Under the pieces are notes generated by a model. It was not told the origin of the DNA, searched no databases, and saw only the letters and a list, made by a program, of their open reading frames with translations. This document shows positions 1-4,881 of a DNA stretch of 6,162 nucleotides, one piece after another. Where the stretch lies: contig CAZGIC010000118.1 of assembly GCA_964526435.1 (NCBI GenBank), forward strand, positions 1 to 6,162, in the 5' to 3' direction. The position numbers and the translations under genes are program-made. Origin of the DNA: Gallispira sp964526435. GTDB lineage: Bacteria; Bacillota; Clostridia; Lachnospirales; CAG-274. How positions within the stretch are numbered: the first letter of the stretch is position 1; the number at the start of each line of letters is the position of its first letter.

Positions 1-545
1 GACTGCAGATTCATTACCATTTTATCATTAAATTTATCTACGTCGTTGTATAATACACAAAACTTTGATAATTTTCTATCTACGATTATATATTCATAAG
101 TACCTTCATAGGGTTCCAATACCTCGTAGATTTCATCTACAATATCATAAAAATGATCATAAGCTTTCTCTTTATAATTATGAAGCTCAAAGTTAATAAC
201 ATCATAATGAACTTTTCCGGTCAATATAACTTTAACTCTTTCCAATGCTTTTTCGATAGACTCTTGTTTAGTATCGATTTCATCTAATTCATTTTCTAAT
301 ATATTTAAGTATTTAACCGCTGCGGCTACTATGTAGTATTTATTAGAACCAATTTCCTTAAGGAAGTGTTCTATATAATACTTTATCTTGTTATACTTAT
401 AACATACTACCATACTATAAATATAATTTATCTCTACGATATATTCCTCTACAGGCTGCTTATTAAAAGCAGCCTCAATAATTGACTCGAATGCTTTGCA
501 CAACATTTCGTGTGCGTTGATTTCTTTAAATTTATTTTCACTCAT
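1..545 (-). CDS. Hypothetical protein, C-terminus beyond the window edge
   Basis: An open frame runs from ATG at 545 to the left edge without a stop, giving 181 residues that begin MSENKFKEINAHEML. The start is set by an AAGGAGG at 556-562, 10 bases upstream. I do not recognise the family. The visible part is acidic and mostly helical in character, with many Glu, Lys, Tyr and Ile (for example EYIVEINYIYSMVVCYKYNKI and ENELDEIDTKQESIEKALER). It shows no signal peptide, membrane segment or metal-binding motif, so a soluble cytoplasmic protein is likely. It lies immediately behind a truncated recombinase: the last stop of that debris (561-563) overlaps this gene's ribosome binding site, and both would be read from the promoter at 738-766. 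The short spacing suggests that a deletion placed this gene under the old recombinase promoter. Coding status is well supported; function is unknown. Confidence 0.8.
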   Translation of the reverse strand, partial: MSENKFKEINAHEMLCKAFESIIEAAFNKQPVEEYIVEINYIYSMVVCYKYNKIKYYIEHFLKEIGSNKYYIVAAAVKYLNILENELDEIDTKQESIEKALERVKVILTGKVHYDVINFELHNYKEKAYDHFYDIVDEIYEVLEPYEGTYEYIIVDRKLSKFCVLYNDVDKFNDKMVMNLQ

Positions 546-560
546 AATAATAAAACCTCC

Positions 561-620
561 TTAGAGATAGCCTTCTCTTAAAAAATACTCTTTCAAATTA
601 AATTCGCGATACATTATCAT
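561..620 (-). pseudogene. Short ORF in another frame after the recombinase stub
   Basis: Overlapping the end of the recombinase remnant in a different frame, ATG at 620 opens 19 codons reading MIMYREFNLKEYFLREGYL, with its stop at 561-563. The residues from FNLKEYFL onward look like the tail of a real protein rather than random sequence. The stop sits inside the TAAGGAGG used by the next gene, which is the spacing expected of a genuine upstream gene end. My reading is that this is the 3' end of a lost gene joined to the recombinase 5' end by a deletion. It could instead be chance. Confidence 0.35.
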
Positions 621-714
621 TTATAATAGCCTTCTGATTTTCTATACTTGTGTTGTCTCTGTCCATTTCTTCATCAACAGATATTCTGCAATAACCTGCT
701 ATATTAAGTCCCAT
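598..714 (-). pseudogene. Large serine recombinase, N-terminal remnant
   Basis: A frame of 38 codons starts at ATG 714 behind GGGAGGTG (about 720-727). Its first 31 residues read as the start of a large serine recombinase of the resolvase/invertase superfamily. The segment GYCRISVDEEMDRDNTSIEN, followed by QKAII, matches the usual N-terminal strand: the Tyr-Cys-Arg-Ile-Ser run carries the catalytic serine, and the SIENQ segment follows it. Such enzymes are normally about 500-560 residues and excise or integrate transposons of the Tn4451/Tn1549 kind or phages. Here homology stops after residue 31. The frame then adds NDNVSRI and ends at 598, so the rest of the catalytic domain and the whole DNA-binding part are missing. 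No activity is expected. Family assignment rests on motif recognition only but is strong. Confidence 0.8.
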
Positions 715-737
715 TATTTCACCTCCCTGCTGAAAAC

Positions 738-766
738 ATTGTAATAGAATTAAAAACACTTTTCAA
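738..766 (-). promoter_or_regulatory. Sigma-A promoter before the recombinase remnant
   Basis: On the minus strand, TTGAAA (761-766) and TACAAT (738-743) are separated by exactly 17 bases. Transcription would begin near 731, only a few bases before the GGGAGGTG ribosome binding site at about 720-727. It should drive the recombinase stub and the 1-545 gene behind it. Confidence 0.65.
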
Positions 767-815
767 GATGTATTTCATGGTTAAACGAATATTGTTCTTT
801 TGCAATTAATTTGAC

Positions 816-855
816 AAAAAATAATGGTGGTATTGCTATATAAAACAATACCACC
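816..855 (-). terminator. Intrinsic terminator after the 916-1158 gene
   Basis: Perfect 10-bp arms GGTGGTATTG (826-835) and CAATACCACC (846-855) enclose a 10-base loop. Read on the minus strand, the hairpin is followed by ATTATTTTTT (816-825). It lies about 60 bases after the stop of the small gene at 916-1158 and closes that transcript. Read on the plus strand there is no T-run. Confidence 0.75.
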
Positions 856-915
856 GCTGACTGTGCCATTATACTTTATCATCATATCAGGCAGCATAAG
901 TCAGGACTCTTGCCA

Positions 916-1158
916 TCAGACAGTTTTATTATCTTTGCTGTCTTTGTACAGTTTATACTTATTGTCCTTCAACAGTGCCTCAGTCAACCCGATGAGGTCT
1001 TCTTCGTCACCTGACTCGAACACTGCAACTTTATATTTCTTTGCCTTGTATTCCGAATATAAAGGCTTTAAGCTTTCCCTTAAATCATTGTCCTTAGCTT
1101 CAGTTCTGGTGAGCCATATGCTCACCAGTTTCATTTTGTCATCAACTTGCAACTGCAT
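916..1158 (-). CDS. Small conserved mobile-element protein of unknown function
   Basis: This 80-residue protein starts at ATG 1158. AAGGAGG at 1167-1173 lies 8 bases upstream, which excludes the GTG at 1167 because it overlaps the ribosome binding site. The protein is charged and soluble in character. It opens with a predicted strand (MKLVSIWLT), has a basic helix region (ESLKPLYSEYKAKKYKVAVF), then SGDEEDLIGLTEALLKDNKY and a Lys/Asp-rich tail. The pattern of a KLVSIWLT-like strand, an EYKAKKY motif and VAVF-SG resembles small proteins I associate with clostridial conjugative or integrative elements. I know no biochemical role for them. It is a single-gene unit: a 180-base AT-rich gap separates it from the helicase region and a strong terminator (816-855) follows. 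The family link is from memory and moderate; that it is a real gene is likely. Confidence 0.7.
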   Translation of the reverse strand: MQLQVDDKMKLVSIWLTRTEAKDNDLRESLKPLYSEYKAKKYKVAVFESGDEEDLIGLTEALLKDNKYKLYKDSKDNKTV

Positions 1159-1350
1159 ATAGCACACCTCCTTATTAGTTATATTTTCCTTCTTCGGTAA
1201 AAATATACTGATATAAATATTTAATTATTGATTTTCTGTTTCATATATATATGATATGTAATTATATTTTTTAATTATTTCAATTTTCTGCTATATTTAA
1301 TACCTTCTCTTTTTCTGAAATTTAGATCTTAATATTCTTACCCTCCCCGC
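1159..1350. other. AT-rich intergenic spacer
   Basis: Apart from the ribosome binding site at 1167-1173, this stretch is almost pure A/T with runs such as the alternating AT around 1243-1252. A transcript of the 916-1158 gene must start here, but I find no convincingly spaced -35/-10 pair. A GGGGAGGG on the minus strand just after the helicase stop (about 1341-1349) resembles a ribosome binding site but has no start codon behind it. Confidence 0.4.
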
Positions 1351-3477
1351 TTATAAATTTTCGTCTTTTCCTCTGATGACAGTATTATTTTCTTGTAATT
1401 TCTTACNNNNNNNNNNNNNNNNNNNNNNNNNNNNNNNNNNNNNNNNNNNNNNNNNNNNNNNNNNNNNNNNNNNNNNNNNNNNNNNNNNNNNNNNNNNNNN
1501 NNNNNNTATAAATTTTCGTCTTTTCCTCTGATGACAGTATTATTTTCTTGTAATTTCTTACCTCCTTCTACGTTGGTAACATTATCTTCTTGATTATATT
1601 CAACAAATATATAATCCCCTGTTTCTTTAAAAATAAATGGCATCCTCAATCTTATAAGCTTATTATTTGCCCTTTTAACAGTATTAGCATCCTTTCTATC
1701 ACTACGATCAGAGCTATCTTTTCCAAAACGTTCTAAATAAAATTCCATAAAGTCATTAATAAACTTATCTTTATTAAATGAATAATTGTTGAGATTTGCA
1801 TAATATTCTAATAATTTATACATTTTAATTTCATTTTGGGTATATCCCAAATATTTTATATTAATATCATTATCATTATCATACCATTTTAGTATCTTAC
1901 TTATGCAATCAGCTTGATTTTTTGAATTTATCAATTCATATAAAACCTTTTCCTTATATTTAAGTCTTACATAAGCTAAATTGTTGTATGACCATTTATC
2001 ATCAATTTTTCTGACAATATTTAGATAATGATATTGCTCACTACAACTATCATAAACATTATAAACATATTGAGCTGGATTTTCTTTTATTTTTTCGTAT
2101 TCATTAAGATCATTTTTAACTAAAGTTAGTTTTTTGTTCAGATATTCTTTGTCCAGCGATATAATATGTACATTAAAAACATCTCCTTTTTTAAATCGTT
2201 TTCTGCCAATTGCCTGAGTACTACCAACCTTATCTAAATCAAGTATATAGATACTATCCAAATCTTTATCCTCAATATTAACACCGTTGTCAAGGACCCA
2301 AGTCGTTATTAAAATCTTACAGTCAAATTTGGATTCGTTTACGATTTGACTGAATACACCTCCGTCTTTTGTATCTGCATCAATATATTCTGCTATTTGA
2401 CTTTTATCAGACATAAACTCTTTGTTTATCATATTTTTAAGTTTCTCTCCATTCTTTTTTGAATCCACAAAAACTATGCTTTTGTGTTCATTTTTTGTAC
2501 ACTCTTCCTTTACCTCATTTAGCAAATTTTCTCCTGTATTGCTATCTAATAAAAAATAACGTATCTGTTTATCTATACCTTTGTATTTTAGGTAATAAAC
2601 AGACTTGAATTCATAGCAAAAATTACGATTCCAAGAAGGGGCATCATAACAATTTCCACAATACTTACGGTAACTACAATTCCTTATAGCCTTATCTTTC
2701 TCATAATAATTTATAGCTAAAGCAGCTTCATCAAATGTAGCATTCATATATACTCTCAACGCCATAGGAAAGCTGTTTATTATTTTTTTAACTGAATATC
2801 AGTATATTTGTTATATAAACTGTCAGATACAAAGTAATGTGCTTCGTCACATACAACAACACCTATTTCATCTATGTTTATATCTTTTATATTTCTAAAC
2901 AGACTCTGATAGCTCATAATTATAATATTAGAAATCCTGTCTTCGCTTAATTTTAATATGTTATATTATCTGCAGATGTAGTAGCCCCTTTTATAGCCTT
3001 ATATATATCTGTACCAGTTCCATATCTTTCTATTACATCCTTTTTTACTTGAGCTTTCAAACTTTCTCTATTTGCAAGATATAATAGTTTTTTGCCTCTT
3101 TTCTTTGCCGTTTCTACTAAATACTCAAATACAAAATATGTTTTACCTGAATTAGTTGGGGAATCAACAATAAAAGCAGGCATCCTATTTTCACGGTTTA
3201 AATAAATTTGTTCCTCTTTGGACTTAATAATATTATCCATTACTTCTTTGATATTTGTGTCCATGATATAGGCATTTCCTCCCTCATCCTTAAGATTTAT
3301 AATCTCACCACCAATTTTTTCGCACACATCTTCATAGTTGTGCTCCCAAAATTTACATATAGGAGGCCGAACTCTTATATTGATTTCTTGCTCTTTCTCT
3401 TTCCTCATTATCTCTTCATCGGATTCAGGGACAATTTTTACATTATCAATTATATTTGTGTTGAAAAATTTTGCCAT
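1351..3477 (-). pseudogene. DEAH-box superfamily 2 helicase, two frameshifts and an assembly gap
   Basis: Three frames together encode one ATP-dependent superfamily 2 helicase or translocase of roughly 690 residues. Part 1 (3477 to 2953, 174 residues) starts at ATG 3477, set by AAAGGAG at 3486-3492. It holds Walker A SPTNSGKT (residues 106-113) and motif Ia LANRESL. Part 2 (about 2959 to 2780) holds Walker B VVVCDEAHYF. Part 3 (2783 to 1351) begins in phase KKIINSFPMALRVYMNATFD, carrying motif III MNAT. It continues with a Cys-rich insert (YCGNCYD), motif IV IVFVDSK, motif V ILITTWVLDNGVNI and motif VI QAIGRKRF. All core motifs survive, so the damage is recent, or it is sequencing error or programmed. 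The first break lies at about 2955-2966 and the second at an A7 run (2783-2789). The true C-terminus is probably GKDENL with the stop at 1351-1353. The substrate is unknown. The isolated gene in accessory DNA would fit element replication or defence, but nothing here decides that. Confidence 0.8.
1352..1561. other. Assembly gap of 100 N flanked by identical 55-base ends
   Basis: Positions 1407-1506 are exactly 100 N, the conventional size for a gap of unknown length. The 55 bases before it (1352-1406) are identical to the 55 bases after it (1507-1561). This is what remains when two contigs that overlap by one k-mer are scaffolded without being merged. Merging them removes 155 bases, restores a helicase stop at 1351-1353 and eliminates a spurious 22-residue tail. 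A genuine tandem duplication with unknown sequence between is possible but less likely. Confidence 0.85.
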
Positions 3478-3509
3478 TTTTATAGCTCCTTTCATAATTT
3501 ATTAATGTG

Positions 3510-3538
3510 TGTATAGGTTTATATTTCCTCTACACCAA
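3510..3538 (-). promoter_or_regulatory. Putative helicase promoter
   Basis: On the minus strand, TTGGTG (3533-3538) and TATACA (3510-3515) are 17 bases apart. Both depart from consensus at two or three positions. Placement is right: transcription would begin about 30 bases before the helicase start at 3477. A weak match like this would fit a promoter needing an activator bound at the palindrome just upstream. Confidence 0.45.
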
Positions 3539-3549
3539 CTTTTTTGTTT

Positions 3550-3576
3550 GATAAAACCATAGTACTATGTTTTATC
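3550..3576. promoter_or_regulatory. 27-base palindrome upstream of the helicase promoter
   Basis: A perfect 12-bp palindrome CATAGTACTATG (3558-3569) is extended by GATAAAA on the left and TTTTATC on the right. A single extra C breaks otherwise complete symmetry. It lies about 12 bases upstream of the putative -35 of the helicase promoter, a typical place for an operator or activator site. It has no T-run to make it a terminator. The protein that binds it is unknown. Confidence 0.5.
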
Positions 3577-3822
3577 ATACAGCTACATCTAAGTAAATTA
3601 TATAAAATTTTTAATTTTTTTTATACCCTAAAAAGATTTCAAAAATGTGCGCTAGTAATTTTAAAATCATGTTTCAAATAATATATGTAATTCATTAAAA
3701 ATTTTCTAGCCTTTATTATATCCATTTTATTGAATAAAGTATAATTTCTATTTATTAACATATGCATAATTTCAATCGGGTAGGAGGTATATAATTATTT
3801 TATCTATTCACCCATTAGAAAC
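3577..3822. other. AT-rich spacer without a recognisable gene
   Basis: No reading frame on either strand has a plausible start and protein-like content. TAGGAGG (3781-3787, plus strand) resembles a ribosome binding site but is followed by no ATG, GTG or TTG at a workable distance, so it may mark a decayed gene. A TATAAT (3740-3745) lacks a matching -35. The rest is low-complexity A/T. Confidence 0.4.
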
Positions 3823-3840
3823 GTGCGCCGCCAGGCGCAC
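3823..3840. repeat. GC-rich perfect hairpin
   Basis: GTGCGCC (3823-3829) and GGCGCAC (3834-3840) form a perfect 7-bp stem with a GCCA loop, in sequence that is otherwise strongly AT-rich. No T-run follows on either strand, so it is not a standard terminator. It sits directly beside the next hairpin (3844-3877). It may be the remains of an element end or an RNA structure. Confidence 0.5.
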
Positions 3841-3843
3841 TAC

Positions 3844-3877
3844 AAAAATACCACCCGTAGTCTTGTTTAGGTGGTAT
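3844..3877 (-). terminator. Possible terminator for minus-strand transcription
   Basis: ATACCACC (3848-3855) and GGTGGTAT (3870-3877) form an 8-bp stem with a 14-base loop. On the minus strand the stem is followed by TTTTTG. It could stop transcription entering from the right before the helicase promoter. On the plus strand the right arm instead contains the GGTGG that would serve the 34-codon ORF at 3880, so the hairpin could hide that site. Confidence 0.45.
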
Positions 3878-3879
3878 CT

Positions 3880-3984
3880 ATGAGTAAGATTGACAGTTCT
3901 TTGTTAAATTTTATAATGTTCACTTTGCACACCATTGCAGCCTTATACTTAAGAGAAACTTTTGAAAGACTTATAGTATAAAAT
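3880..3984 (+). CDS. Doubtful 34-residue ORF
   Basis: ATG at 3880 opens a 34-codon frame reading MSKIDSSLLNFIMFTLHTIA then ALYLRETFERLIV. A weak AGGTGG lies 5 bases upstream, and it falls inside the arm of a hairpin. The composition is amphipathic and protein-like, with an acidic/basic end and a hydrophobic middle, so it could be a small regulatory peptide or the N-terminus of a truncated gene. Against it, a perfect plus-strand promoter lies inside the frame (3890-3917), and I cannot name a family. Treat as tentative. Confidence 0.3.
3890..3917 (+). promoter_or_regulatory. Consensus sigma-A promoter reading rightward
   Basis: TTGACA (3890-3895) and TATAAT (3912-3917) both match consensus at all six positions, with a 16-base spacer. 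Transcription would start near 3924 and run through the tRNA-like fragment towards the terminators at 4151-4181 and 4340-4374. No protein-coding gene of quality lies in that interval, so the product may be an untranslated RNA of about 250 or 450 nt, or the promoter may be left over from a lost gene such as an integrase. Confidence 0.6.
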
Positions 3985-4036
3985 AAAAAGTGTATTTAGA
4001 AGCGTGTAAAAATAATATTTATTCACAGAAGCCGTA

Positions 4037-4058
4037 TATTACCAACTGTATTACCAAC
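4037..4058 (+). repeat. Paired direct repeat TATTACCAAC
   Basis: TATTACCAAC occurs at 4037-4046 and again at 4049-4058, 12 bases apart, about one helical turn. It lies roughly 70 bases left of the tRNA-derived core at 4109-4133. Spacing and placement fit arm-type binding sites of a tyrosine integrase, which is inference. Confidence 0.5.
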
Positions 4059-4108
4059 GGGACAGACTGTGCAAAACCCTCCTTTTTATCACGTTTTTGG
4101 ACGATTTT

Positions 4109-4133
4109 ATGGGTTCAAGTCCCATCAACCGCA
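4109..4133 (+). other. tRNA 3' fragment, probable integration (att) site
   Basis: ATGGG, the loop TTCAAGT and CCCAT (4109-4125) form a perfect 5-bp T-stem with a canonical 7-base T-loop. It is followed by CAACCGC and a discriminator A (4126-4133), as in the 3' end of a tRNA; the CAACCGC strand would suit a clostridial tRNA-Leu. The partner GCGGTTG, the D-arm and the anticodon arm are absent upstream, so this is only the 3' end. Integrative elements using tRNA genes leave exactly such a duplicate at their far end. In the usual geometry the element lies to the left and host DNA to the right, although repeat pairs lie on both sides here. Confidence 0.7.
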
Positions 4134-4150
4134 TTAAAAAACACTGATAA

Positions 4151-4181
4151 AAAAGAGGTTTTCGTTGCCTCTGTCCTTTTT
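4151..4181 (+). terminator. Short hairpin terminator after the tRNA fragment
   Basis: AGAGG (4154-4158) and CCTCT (4168-4172) form a 5-bp stem with a 9-base loop, preceded by A-runs and followed by GTCCTTTTT. It has the look of the natural terminator of the tRNA gene whose 3' end lies 20 bases upstream. The flanking A and T runs could make it work in both directions, but the stem is short. Confidence 0.5.
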
Positions 4182-4199
4182 GGCATCAATTTGGCATCA
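4179..4199 (+). repeat. Paired direct repeat TTTGGCATCA
   Basis: TTTGGCATCA occurs at 4179-4188 and 4190-4199, spaced by 11 bases, one helical turn. It lies about 60 bases right of the tRNA-derived core, mirroring the TATTACCAAC pair on the left. I recall this decamer type near tyrosine integrase attachment sites in Firmicutes, but cannot verify it here. Confidence 0.55.
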
Positions 4200-4258
4200 G
4201 GCTTTTTGATGTTATTTTTTTGCTTTGATTAGAATTGCCTCAATCTTTTAACCTATCT

Positions 4259-4311
4259 CCAACTATTTAATCAATAATTACAATTTAATATGACTCTTTG
4301 TCAATAGTTGG
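4259..4311. repeat. Inverted repeat CCAACTATT / AATAGTTGG
   Basis: CCAACTATT (4259-4267) and AATAGTTGG (4303-4311) are perfect 9-bp complements 35 bases apart. The right-hand copy belongs to a longer motif (from about 4292: ACTCTTTGTCAATAGTTGG then GGTT) that resembles the inverted repeat at 4413-4432. Both may be decayed ends of one IS family. Confidence 0.4.
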
Positions 4312-4339
4312 GGTTATACCTATATAATAAAATTAACCA

Positions 4340-4374
4340 TTACCTGCAGATTAAATTTCTGCAGGTAATTTTTT
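4340..4374 (+). terminator. Strong intrinsic terminator, plus strand
   Basis: Perfect 11-bp arms TTACCTGCAGA (4340-4350) and TCTGCAGGTAA (4358-4368) enclose a 7-base loop and are followed at once by TTTTTT (4369-4374). It would end any transcript from the promoter at 3890-3917. No gene directly upstream accounts for it otherwise. Confidence 0.75.
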
Positions 4375-4412
4375 ATGAAAATATATGTAAAATGCGATTT
4401 CTAAATCTTTTA

Positions 4413-4462
4413 GGTTCTATAATAAATGTTGGGGTGCAAACTCCAACATTTATTATAGAACC
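4413..4462. mobile_element. Perfect 20-bp inverted repeat, likely IS-end remnant
   Basis: GGTTCTATAATAAATGTTGG (4413-4432) and its exact complement (4443-4462) are separated by only 10 bases. No T-run follows on either strand, so it is not a terminator. The arms start with GG-TTCT and end in TTGG, like IS terminal inverted repeats of the ISL3 type as far as I recall. A related sequence occurs at about 4292-4316, sharing roughly 15 of 24 positions. Possible readings are two IS ends left joined after internal deletion, or a miniature element of about 170 bp from about 4292 to 4462. I see no clear target-site duplication. Confidence 0.5.
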
Positions 4463-4464
4463 AC

Positions 4465-4504
4465 ATAAAAAGGCGTGTAAAATCCAAATATAGACTTTAC
4501 ACAC
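4465..4504 (-). terminator. Intrinsic terminator after the antitoxin gene
   Basis: Read on the minus strand, GTGTAAAGTC (4493-4502) pairs with GATTTTACAC (4475-4484) around an 8-base loop, with one G-U pair, and the outer GT/GC can extend the stem to 12. GCC and TTTTT (4466-4470) follow. It lies about 35 bases after the antitoxin stop at 4537. Confidence 0.6.
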
Positions 4505-4536
4505 TTTTAATTTTAATAATAATATTTAATTTTAAT

Positions 4537-4764
4537 TTATGCAACTTGTTTATTATAATCTACAATAGTTATTTCACTTAAAGCATTCTTAACTTGATTG
4601 ACTAAATTTTCTATATTTCTTGTAACATTTGTGCTAAAATACTGCTCGCCACATTGTTGACATTCTTCACAAGGTACATTTTTAATTATAATAATACTAT
4701 CATTAATATTAACTGTATATGTTGTAATTGAAGGTTTTAAATCACCCTTACAAAACACACACAT
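4537..4764 (-). CDS. YgiT-type zinc-finger antitoxin (MqsA N-domain family)
   Basis: This 75-residue protein starts at ATG 4764, with AAGGAGG at 4772-4778 seven bases upstream. That makes longer in-frame starts unlikely for this product. It has the YgiT/MqsA N-domain pattern: two Cys-X2-Cys pairs, CVFC at residues 2-5 and CQQC at 35-38 followed by GEQYFS, with a beta-rich TTYTVNINDSIIIIKNVPCE between them, so four cysteines can bind one zinc. A C-terminal helix (NIENLVNQVKNALSE) follows. The usual MqsA helix-turn-helix domain is absent, as in many short clostridial members. These proteins neutralise MqsR-like or DUF4258 mRNA-cleaving toxins, usually encoded just upstream. No intact toxin gene is present here, so the antitoxin is an orphan. 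Its promoter carries a perfect palindrome, consistent with autoregulation. Family confidence is high; function in the absence of a toxin is inferred. Confidence 0.85.
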   Translation of the reverse strand: MCVFCKGDLKPSITTYTVNINDSIIIIKNVPCEECQQCGEQYFSTNVTRNIENLVNQVKNALSEITIVDYNKQVA

Positions 4765-4833
4765 ATTAACACCTCCTTGTTTTTTAATCTTCATTAAAAC
4801 AAGATTTTTTATTATGTCAATTTCTAAATTCAT
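4765..4833 (-). pseudogene. Short leader frame, possible remains of the partner toxin gene
   Basis: From ATG 4833, 23 codons (MNLEIDIIKNLVLMKIKKQG then GVN) run in frame directly into the antitoxin start with no stop. AGGTGA lies 5 bases before the ATG, so ribosomes could begin here and yield an N-terminally extended antitoxin. In this family the space between promoter and antitoxin normally holds a toxin of about 90-110 residues. The first residues could be the toxin N-terminus and the Lys-rich end its tail, joined by an internal deletion. This is inference from position and composition only. Confidence 0.4.
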
Positions 4834-4852
4834 TTTATCACCTGCTAAAGAT

Positions 4853-4881
4853 ATTATATAACATATTACATGTAATATCAA
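4853..4881 (-). promoter_or_regulatory. Antitoxin promoter with palindromic operator
   Basis: On the minus strand, TTGATA (4876-4881) and TATAAT (4853-4858) are 17 bases apart, a strong sigma-A promoter. The spacer contains the perfect 16-bp palindrome ATATTACATGTAATAT (4863-4878), which also overlaps the -35. A repressor bound there would block RNA polymerase, the normal design of an autoregulated toxin-antitoxin promoter. Whether this short antitoxin binds it, or a partner does, is unknown. Confidence 0.7.

Noticed and set aside
811..840. TTGACA at 811 with TA-rich sequence 17-20 bases on, as a plus-strand promoter
   Set aside because: The -10 match is poor and overlaps the terminator hairpin. 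The T-run of the minus-strand terminator explains the sequence better, and no plus-strand gene follows.
824..1162. 112-codon plus-strand open frame
   Set aside because: It is the antisense shadow of the 916-1158 gene, which has the better ribosome binding site and terminator.
3208..3516. 102-codon plus-strand open frame
   Set aside because: It is antisense to the helicase N-terminal part and has no ribosome binding site.
4109..4133. A complete tRNA gene
   Set aside because: Only the T-arm and the 3' acceptor strand are present. No GCGGTTG, D-arm or anticodon arm lies in the preceding 90 bases.
3990..4232. 80-codon plus-strand open frame
   Set aside because: It runs straight through the tRNA-derived fragment, its terminator and the direct repeats, has no ribosome binding site and looks like translated noncoding DNA.
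4308..4493. 61-codon plus-strand open frame
   Set aside because: It spans a perfect terminator and the 20-bp inverted repeat, and has no ribosome binding site; its residues follow the repeats.
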